The notes under the pieces were generated by a model. It saw nothing but the letters and a program-made list of their open reading frames with translations. It was not told the origin of the DNA and did not search any database. A DNA stretch of 5,287 nt from Myxococcales bacterium (GTDB lineage: Bacteria; Myxococcota_A; Polyangia; Polyangiales; Houyiibacteriaceae), in contig JAUXFZ010000219.1 of the NCBI GenBank assembly GCA_030622585.1, positions 1 to 5,287 of the forward strand, in the 5' to 3' direction. Numbering within the stretch: position 1 is the stretch's first letter; the number at the start of each line of letters is the position of its first letter. The translations under genes were made by a program, and so were the position numbers. Positions 1-4,774 of the stretch are shown here, in pieces.

Positions 1-1735
1 TGAAGACGTCGACGAATCGAATGTCACGGTACAGGTTGATGTAACCACGTGCTTCGAGCGTGAGCTCATGCGGAAGGAAGAAACGCACGCCGGCTTCGGT
101 TTGATTCGCGCGTTGCAGGCCCGGCTCGAGTGGCACATCGCCAAGCCCTGGAATCGGAATCGAATAGGTTGCGGGCATCGTTCCAAACCCCCAGCCCACG
201 AACACGTCCGCAAAGTCCGCCGTGTGAAACGTCGCTCGCGCGCGCGGGCTTACCCCTGCGTCTCGTTCGCCGGAGGTGCCCCACACGTCGCCACGAAGCC
301 CGAGTGAAAGATCCAACCATCGGATCGGTGTCAGGGTTGCTTCGGCGTACACGCCACCGATCACACGACGAGTCTGCGCTGTGAAACCATCCGGACGTGG
401 ATCGCAAGGGGTCGAGATGTCCGCGAAGGGATCTTCTTGACAGCGAATCGGGCCGAACAGGCCGGCCACGTCCCCTCCAAGCCGCACATGAACCTTAGGC
501 GCCGCATAGGTCGCCCAGAACCTCGGCCCAAAGCGATGGATGCTCGCTCCAGCGTTCGCAATGTTCGCGGAGCCGTCATCGACATCGGAGAAGTCGTAGC
601 CATAGAGCATCGTCCCGACTAGCTCCCACCGGTCTAGCCGGCCCACGAACCGCGTCTCGATGCGATGGAACTGAAGGTCCAGCGCAAAGCGTTGGGCCGC
701 ATTGCTTTCGTCGAAGACCGAGTTGTCGCGACCCCCGAACGCCACCACCTGGAAGCGCGAGCGCGAGCTCATCGCTACGTCCGTGCTGTATTGATAGTCC
801 CAGTAGTCGACGGTTGCGTCTACATTCAGAGCTCCGAGCAAGAGATTGGGGAAACCGTAGCGGCCCGAAAACGTCATGGATCCGTCTTTGGGAAGCGGGA
901 CGTTGAGCATCCCCGATGCGTCGATCGTGCGAAGCTCGACCTCGCCGTGAACTCGGTCATTTGCAATCGTGCGCGGGTCACCGGACATCACTCCCCCTGT
1001 GAAACGACCGTAGCGAGCCGGCGGGGCGGAGGTGTAGAGCTTGACGTCTCGAACGATGGCCGGGTGAATGGTCGCCGGACCAATCGCAGAGTGAAAGAGC
1101 AACGGGATACGCAGGTTGTCGTAGAGGTATGCAGTGCCCGCGGGGGGTGCGCCGCACACGTAGCCGTAGGGCTGACCGTTCGTGATGGGAACGACGCAGG
1201 GCATGAGCAGGAGCGTACGAAACGGATCGCCGAGGGTACCGGGAATGTTCCGAATACCCTCGAGCTCGAGCCGGACAGGCTGCTCCGTCCGTGAATCGAC
1301 TTGTGCCGTTGCCGAGAAGACCAGCTCTTCGGTCGCGTCTTCCCCGATCGTTTCGATGACGACTGCGGTATCCGGGGAGCCGAGCGCCTCTTCCGCAGGG
1401 GACGGGACGAGGAGGCGCATATCGACTTGAACACGGGATGGAACAGGAGTGCCTTCGCGTGTTGCTGGCACGAATTCCGAATCGGCAATCGCCTTGTCGA
1501 TGACGTCACAAAGAGGCCTGTCCGCATCGCACTGCTCGACCACTGCCGACCCATCGGGCTCGACCCGCACCAGCAGGCGGACGACGTGGCTTTCGGGCAC
1601 CTCGACCCCAGGAGGAACCGTTACGGCCGGCAAGGTCCTCACTTTGGGCGGCACGAGGTCCTGTGCGGAGGCCGAGCCAGCCCAGGCGCACAAACTCAAA
1701 GCCAAGCAAGGTGCCAAGCGCCTAAGCGATCGCAT
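1..1735 (-). CDS. TonB-dependent outer-membrane receptor with N-terminal TonB-C-like domain (3' partial)
   Basis: The minus-strand frame opens at ATG 1733-1735 and runs 578 codons without a stop to the window edge, so the C-terminus is missing. Residues 1-24 are a Sec signal peptide (LALSLCAWAG core, cleavage after ASA). Residues about 48-110 resemble the TonB C-terminal fold (VEPDGSAVVEQC, then SEFVPATREGTPV). EELVFSATA at 136-144 could be a TonB box. The plug spans about 150-255 with IPGTLGDPFRTLL, YDNLRIPLLFH, IHPAIVRDVKLY and ARYGRFTGGV, all typical of this deltaproteobacterial receptor group. IDASGMLNVPL near 271 begins the barrel, of which only the first strands are visible. By family knowledge it imports a ligand across the outer membrane using TonB-ExbB-ExbD energy; the substrate cannot be told. 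Six cysteines of the mature part lie in three close pairs (69/76, 180/194, 432/444). No clear Shine-Dalgarno precedes the ATG; translation may depend on the methyltransferase gene 63 bp upstream. The family call is firm. Confidence 0.93.
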   Translation of the reverse strand, partial: MRSLRRLAPCLALSLCAWAGSASAQDLVPPKVRTLPAVTVPPGVEVPESHVVRLLVRVEPDGSAVVEQCDADRPLCDVIDKAIADSEFVPATREGTPVPSRVQVDMRLLVPSPAEEALGSPDTAVVIETIGEDATEELVFSATAQVDSRTEQPVRLELEGIRNIPGTLGDPFRTLLLMPCVVPITNGQPYGYVCGAPPAGTAYLYDNLRIPLLFHSAIGPATIHPAIVRDVKLYTSAPPARYGRFTGGVMSGDPRTIANDRVHGEVELRTIDASGMLNVPLPKDGSMTFSGRYGFPNLLLGALNVDATVDYWDYQYSTDVAMSSRSRFQVVAFGGRDNSVFDESNAAQRFALDLQFHRIETRFVGRLDRWELVGTMLYGYDFSDVDDGSANIANAGASIHRFGPRFWATYAAPKVHVRLGGDVAGLFGPIRCQEDPFADISTPCDPRPDGFTAQTRRVIGGVYAEATLTPIRWLDLSLGLRGDVWGTSGERDAGVSPRARATFHTADFADVFVGWGFGTMPATYSIPIPGLGDVPLEPGLQRANQTEAGVRFFLPHELTLEARGYINLYRDIRFVDVF

Positions 1736-1798
1736 GTTCTCAATAGTAGAGGGGATCGAGGGGGGGCTGACAAAAAGACGTCGATTGCGCGGCTTTTC

Positions 1799-2527
1799 TT
1801 AGGGACGGCGAAAGTGGAGATAGTAGTTGTGCTCGAGCAACTCGGTCTCGGACTCCAGCACGAACCCTGCCTGGCTAACCTCAGCGATCACCGTTTGTTT
1901 GCCTGCGCGGACGTGGCTGAGAATGGCGGGGCTGGCTTCACCCTCGATGCGCTCGAAGTCGATGAGCACCAGAGTGCCCCCCGGGCGCAACGTCCGGAAC
2001 AGCGAGTGCATGTAGGTCTGTGGGTACTCGATGTGATGGTAGGTGTCGCACATGAACGCGAGGTCCACGGAGGCGTCCTCCAACGCGGTCACCCGCTCTT
2101 CTCCTAGAACGACGGTGACGTTGGTGAGCAGCTCCGCTTTCGCACGCTCCCGAATCCGATCGAGAAACGCGGGCACGATGTCCACGCCGAACACGAGGCC
2201 ATCGCCCCCGACGCGGCTGGCAATCTCGGTGGTGGACAGGCCCGTGCCCGCGCCGATGTCGGCGACGACCATCCCCTCCACAAGGCCGATCGCATCGATA
2301 ATCTCGTCGCGGTGCTGAACGACTTCGCGATGCTCGCCTTCTAGAACAGCGGTGTATTTTTCGAGCGCGTCCGGCTGAAAGTACAGCGCGTTGACGCCCG
2401 GTCGAACGCTCGACTCGTCGACCACGGATGGCGGTGGCACCGTCGGCCGATTCGTCGCCGCGGCGCAGCCGAGCGCCAGGATGGTGATGCAGCCAATCCA
2501 CGCACTCCGTATCCAGTGCAACTTCAT
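1799..2527 (-). CDS. lipoprotein-type class I SAM-dependent methyltransferase
   Basis: 242 residues ending in TAA. The N-terminus is a lipoprotein signal: WIRSAW, hydrophobic IGCITILALG, then Cys21 in LALGC, followed by a Pro-rich linker (NRPTVPPPSVVDESS). The rest is a Rossmann methyltransferase: motif I VVADIGAGTG at 87-96 (SAM-binding Gly loop), the acidic residue D116 in FGVDI at the end of strand 2, CDTYHHIEYP at 160-169, and LRPGGTLVLID at 180-190. The tail HVRAGKQTVIAEVSQAGF at about 205-222 and the final NYYLHFRR match, from memory, a group of exported-looking bacterial methyltransferases. The substrate is unknown. The frame stays open upstream to 2905, but that stretch lies antisense to the next gene and reads as Arg/Cys low complexity, so I chose the ATG at 2527, which alone gives a signal peptide. 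No good Shine-Dalgarno is seen. A GTG at codon 35 could give a cytoplasmic form, but it also lacks a ribosome site. It is probably transcribed with the receptor downstream. Confidence 0.9.
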   Translation of the reverse strand: MKLHWIRSAWIGCITILALGCAAATNRPTVPPPSVVDESSVRPGVNALYFQPDALEKYTAVLEGEHREVVQHRDEIIDAIGLVEGMVVADIGAGTGLSTTEIASRVGGDGLVFGVDIVPAFLDRIRERAKAELLTNVTVVLGEERVTALEDASVDLAFMCDTYHHIEYPQTYMHSLFRTLRPGGTLVLIDFERIEGEASPAILSHVRAGKQTVIAEVSQAGFVLESETELLEHNYYLHFRRP

Positions 2528-2550
2528 GGTGTCTAGTCTACAATCAGACG

Positions 2551-2562
2551 GTCGCCGGCGAC
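2551..2562. promoter_or_regulatory. 12-bp palindrome in the divergent intergenic gap, possible operator
   Basis: GTCGCCGGCGAC is a perfect 12-bp palindrome placed almost midway between the start codons of the divergent methyltransferase (2527) and lipoprotein (2597) genes. No convincing -35/-10 pair is seen on either strand in the 69-bp gap. The position suits a shared operator, but a GC-rich palindrome this short can occur by chance. Confidence 0.3.
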
Positions 2563-2584
2563 GAAGAATAGGTTTGCAAAACGC

Positions 2585-2593
2585 AAGAGGTGA
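2585..2593 (+). promoter_or_regulatory. strong ribosome binding site deciding the GTG start at 2597
   Basis: AAGAGGTGA is close to the full anti-16S complement. Its core is 6 bases from GTG 2597 and 18 from the ATG at 2609, so it favours the GTG. Confidence 0.75.
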
Positions 2594-2596
2594 AGA

Positions 2597-3211
2597 GTGA
2601 AAATTTTCATGAGGATCGGTGCGGTGTTGACTGGGGCGTTGATCGTGCTCGGCTGTCAAGGGAACAAAGACGCCTCCGACAGCGCTGCGCCTGGCGCAGC
2701 GGCAGAGACAGCGGCAGCGGCAGAGACAGCGGCAGAGGCAGCGGCAGAGCCGGAAGCGGCGACGGAAGGCTCGGCCGAGAGCGAGGCACAGCCCGACACC
2801 CCAGCCGGTAGCGAGGCGCTGGTCGCCAAGGTGATAGGGCTGATGCAGATGAACGCCGTCGAGGGAACGCCCACCGGCGTCAAGATCACGTTCATGCTGG
2901 AACAAGCCGTGGCGGTTACCGGTCGATCCACAACGCAGGAGGTGACCGACGCCATGATGTTCGCCACGTTCTATTCCGCGTCGCTCTTGTACCCTCGCCT
3001 TGCGGAGCTAGATGGCCTCGAGCAATCGTTCACCTACAAGGGGAACACCGTCGGTGATATCAAACTGACGCGGGCTTCCTACGAGAGCCTAAACTACGAC
3101 GAGGCGATCAAAGGCGCCGCGGACAAAAAGGCCAAGCGGCCCATCTACCGGAAGCTGGTCACCCAACTACCGCAGGTCGCGGTTCAAATCGACGAGAAGT
3201 ACCGGCCGTAA
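2597..3211 (+). CDS. small lipoprotein with Ala/Glu-rich linker and unrecognised C-terminal domain
   Basis: 204 residues, stop TAA. I chose the GTG start because AAGAGGTGA at 2585-2593 is an almost perfect Shine-Dalgarno at the right distance; the ATG at 2609 would lie 15 nt beyond it. Residues 1-19 are a lipoprotein signal peptide with Cys20 in VLGC. Residues about 24-70 are a low-complexity Ala/Glu/Thr tether, encoded partly by an 18-nt tandem repeat. Residues about 72-204 look folded and mixed helical: SEALVAKVIGLMQM, the hydrophobic DAMMFATFYSASLLYPRLAEL at 118-138, then a basic KGAADKKAKRPIYRKL at 172-187. I do not recognise this domain. It has no cysteine beyond the lipidated one and no visible catalytic motif. 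The residue after the Cys is Gln, not Asp, so by the enteric rule it would go to the outer membrane, although myxobacterial sorting may differ. It is divergent from the methyltransferase gene and convergent with the Ig-like lipoprotein gene. The gene is certain; its function is unknown. Confidence 0.88.
   Translation: MKIFMRIGAVLTGALIVLGCQGNKDASDSAAPGAAAETAAAAETAAEAAAEPEAATEGSAESEAQPDTPAGSEALVAKVIGLMQMNAVEGTPTGVKITFMLEQAVAVTGRSTTQEVTDAMMFATFYSASLLYPRLAELDGLEQSFTYKGNTVGDIKLTRASYESLNYDEAIKGAADKKAKRPIYRKLVTQLPQVAVQIDEKYRP
2696..2731 (+). repeat. 18-nt tandem repeat encoding AAAETA twice
   Basis: Two identical adjacent 18-base units (GCAGCGGCAGAGACAGCG) are followed by a degenerate third to about 2750. 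They encode residues 34-39 and 40-45 of the small lipoprotein, in the tether between lipid anchor and domain. Because 18 is a multiple of three, gain or loss of a unit changes linker length without a frameshift. Confidence 0.85.
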
Positions 3212-3230
3212 GCGGCAGTTGAGGGGCCGC
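3212..3230. terminator. weak hairpin between convergent genes
   Basis: GCGGC (3212-3216) and GCCGC (3226-3230) can pair around a 9-base loop in the 28-bp gap between two convergent stop codons. The stem is only 5 bp and there is no T-run on either side, so it would be a poor intrinsic terminator. The position is its main support. Confidence 0.25.
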
Positions 3231-3239
3231 GCTCAGGGC

Positions 3240-4577
3240 TTAGGGAGGGGTGGGGATGTCCGGAGGGCAGACGACGTTGTCGCATAGCGTCTTCACGCAT
3301 GCGCCGTCTGAGGCGTCGACGCAGACCTCGACCTCACCTGGGCGGTCACAGACGTAGGTCGCGTTCTGGGCGACGACGTTGTTCGGCTCCTGGATGTTGT
3401 CCGTATTCTCGAAACTGCCCCAGAGCGAGTTCAAGGTGAGCACCAGGGGCAAAGGTAAGCCGTCGGTGTCCTGCGCACGAGTCTCGATGCTCGTGGTGGT
3501 TTCCCCTGGTGCAATGTTCCGGGGAATGGCGTTGACGACGAACAGCATCGGGCAAACATTGAGCCGGACGTCGCTTGGACATCGCACGGTGAGGCTACGG
3601 CGCTGGTCACACTCTGGGTCGCCGTCGGTTGCGTCCACGAAGATCTCGACATCGCCGGGCTCACCGCACCTGAAGGTTGTTTCAGCGGCCAAGGGGTCTT
3701 CGAAAGCGCCCCCGTCCGAGGTCAGCTTCGTGCGCAACGGCTCGGGGGATCCGTCCAAATCCGTTGCATCGACGCGGACGGTCGTCATCTCCTCACCGGA
3801 GGGAATCGGATTGGGGTTTGCCGAGAAGGACTCGATGATCGGGCAGGTGTTTTCGCCCGGGTCACCGGGGCACAGCACGCTGGTGCAGAGCTCGGCGTCG
3901 CAGCTCAGATCCCCATCGCTCGCCACGACGCAAATCTCGATTGCGCCGCCGAAATTGGGGTCGCAGGTGTAGGTCGTCGTTGCAGCGTTGGGGTCGGCGA
4001 TCGTACCGCGGCGCGCCGAGAGAGTGGTGACCAGATCCCCGGGATTGTCGTCGGGGTCTTCGGCGACGACTTCGATGGTTGCCATCTCTCCCTCGGCCAA
4101 GACCATCGGTTCGACCGTGAGACTGGACACGACGGGGCACTCGTTCTTGTCCTCAGGACACATGACGATGGAACACTTCGTCTCGGAGCAATCCAGGGGC
4201 ATGATCAAACGCACGTGCGGAGTGCGAAGATACTCCTGAGACACGCCGATGTTTGGATCTGCGTCTCCGCCCTCCGTGTAGGTCGCGTTGACGCAAATCT
4301 CGACTGGGCCCGAGACGTCGTGCGCGCACGTGTACGTGGTTTCTCGCGCGAAGGGGTCGGCGAACACACCGCTGACTGCCGTGAGCTTGGTGACCACCTG
4401 GAACCCGTTGTCGGGGCTCGGATTGCTCACCTCGACGAACACGTCCGTGTGGCTGAGCCCCGGCGGGATCTCCTGGAAGTCGACCGTGGCTTGCGGGCAT
4501 GGAGAAGGTTTGTAGCCGCATCCCACGAGGAGCAGCGCGTACAACAGGACGCTACCTGTTAGTTTAACAACGGGCAT
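3240..4577 (-). CDS. lipoprotein with four tandem cysteine-rich Ig-like repeats
   Basis: 445 residues, stop TAA, with the ATG preceded by AGAAGGA at 4587-4593, nine bases away. The signal peptide ends in LLVGC with lipidated Cys20. The remainder is four homologous repeats: residues 27-140, 147-236, 245-333 and 342-437. Each begins with CP, has a D-x-D-G/D turn after strand 3 (DPDDNPG, DLDGSPE, DTDGLPL), a G-x-F/I-x-DP segment, then TTYTC, EICV-A-DGD, and closes C-x4-C-x4-CP. The first repeat carries a roughly 25-residue insertion between its third and fourth cysteines; the fourth carries an Asn-rich insertion before TYVC. The layout resembles PKD or bacterial Ig-like beta sandwiches, so a structural, adhesive or ligand-binding surface role is plausible; no enzyme motif is seen. 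Codons are like those of the neighbours. It is transcribed alone or with little else: a terminator lies upstream and the downstream gene converges. Function is inferred only from fold type. Confidence 0.92.
   Translation of the reverse strand: MPVVKLTGSVLLYALLLVGCGYKPSPCPQATVDFQEIPPGLSHTDVFVEVSNPSPDNGFQVVTKLTAVSGVFADPFARETTYTCAHDVSGPVEICVNATYTEGGDADPNIGVSQEYLRTPHVRLIMPLDCSETKCSIVMCPEDKNECPVVSSLTVEPMVLAEGEMATIEVVAEDPDDNPGDLVTTLSARRGTIADPNAATTTYTCDPNFGGAIEICVVASDGDLSCDAELCTSVLCPGDPGENTCPIIESFSANPNPIPSGEEMTTVRVDATDLDGSPEPLRTKLTSDGGAFEDPLAAETTFRCGEPGDVEIFVDATDGDPECDQRRSLTVRCPSDVRLNVCPMLFVVNAIPRNIAPGETTTSIETRAQDTDGLPLPLVLTLNSLWGSFENTDNIQEPNNVVAQNATYVCDRPGEVEVCVDASDGACVKTLCDNVVCPPDIPTPP
3267..4499 (-). 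repeat. four protein-level repeats inside the Ig-like lipoprotein
   Basis: Repeat 1 is 4158-4499, repeat 2 is 3870-4139, repeat 3 is 3579-3845 and repeat 4 is 3267-3554. Cysteine positions (protein) are 27/84/95/130/135/140, 147/205/216/226/231/236, 245/304/-/323/-/333 and 342/410/419/427/432/437. The C4-C5-C6 spacing of 5 and 5 is invariant where all three exist. The repeats are diverged enough to be an old duplication. Confidence 0.85.
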
Positions 4578-4586
4578 GACGAGTAG

Positions 4587-4593
4587 TCCTTCT
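4587..4593 (-). promoter_or_regulatory. ribosome binding site of the Ig-like lipoprotein gene
   Basis: AGAAGGA on the minus strand, nine bases before the ATG at 4577, fixes the start used for the four-repeat lipoprotein. Confidence 0.7.
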
Positions 4594-4619
4594 TACCCGA
4601 TCACAGCGAGGAATGCGCG

Positions 4620-4650
4620 ATTAAATCAGGAGTGTGAGTTGTCATACCAA
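4620..4650 (-). promoter_or_regulatory. possible weak sigma-70-like promoter of the Ig-like lipoprotein gene
   Basis: Read on the minus strand, TTGGTA (4645-4650) and TTTAAT (4620-4625) are separated by 19 bases, a longer than ideal spacing. GATTTA, 17 bases from the same TTGGTA, is an alternative -10. This is the only AT-richer stretch between the terminator and the start codon, and the palindromes lie just upstream of it. The match is weak and the call is tentative. Confidence 0.25.
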
Positions 4651-4661
4651 GGCACACACAT

Positions 4662-4707
4662 CAGGTCCGTTAACGGCCAACTAGGATGACACAGGTCCGT
4701 TAACGGC
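4662..4707. repeat. two direct copies of CAGGTCCGTTAACGGC, each with palindrome CCGTTAACGG
   Basis: Identical 16-base copies lie at 4662-4677 and 4692-4707, a period of 30 bp. Each holds the perfect 10-bp palindrome CCGTTAACGG (4667-4676 and 4697-4706). They sit 85 to 130 bp upstream of the start of the Ig-like lipoprotein gene and the second touches the terminator stem. Two palindromes about three helical turns apart on one face of DNA is how paired operator sites often look. The regulator is unknown, and a non-regulatory duplication is possible. Confidence 0.75.
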
Positions 4708-4739
4708 AAAACCCGCGAACCGAAGCTCGCGGGTTTTGC
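4706..4739. terminator. strong bidirectional intrinsic terminator
   Basis: A perfect 13-bp inverted repeat: arms GCAAAACCCGCGA (4706-4718) and TCGCGGGTTTTGC (4727-4739) with an 8-base loop. The A-run on one arm and T-run on the other give a GC core followed by TTTT when read on either strand. It lies 27 bases past the stop of the minus-strand cysteine-rich gene, so its main job is to end that transcript and insulate the Ig-like lipoprotein gene downstream. Confidence 0.88.
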
Positions 4740-4741
4740 AA

Positions 4742-4774
4742 CGTTGCTACTCGAGGTCTCTCGTTGCTACTCGA
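4742..4774. repeat. 13-bp direct repeat across the stop codon of the cysteine-rich gene
   Basis: CGTTGCTACTCGA occurs at 4742-4754 and 4762-4774, a 20-bp period. The second copy contains the TAG stop (4767-4769) and the codon before it; the first lies just downstream, between the gene and the terminator. It looks like a small tandem duplication of the gene's 3' end. Confidence 0.75.

Noticed and set aside
988..1554. Minus-strand 188-codon frame within the receptor
   Set aside because: It is in a different frame from the receptor, is Ser/Arg-rich and has no domain features; the receptor frame explains the region.
1736..1798. Terminator between methyltransferase and receptor genes
   Set aside because: An AAAAG/CTTTT pairing around 1770-1797 exists, but the stem has a mismatch, little GC and a large loop; it is too weak to claim.
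665..2107. Long plus-strand open frames (665-1294 and 1301-2107)
   Set aside because: They lie antisense to the receptor and methyltransferase genes, whose translations show clear family motifs, and their own translations show no recognisable domain; they are GC-rich shadow frames.
2528..2905. Upstream extension of the methyltransferase frame to 2905
   Set aside because: It is antisense to the well-supported lipoprotein gene and reads as Arg/Cys/Leu low complexity produced by the Ala/Glu repeat on the other strand. Starting at 2527 gives a proper lipoprotein signal.
4662..4707. CRISPR array
   Set aside because: There are only two 16-base copies separated by 14 bases, far too short for repeats and spacers, and no cas genes are near.
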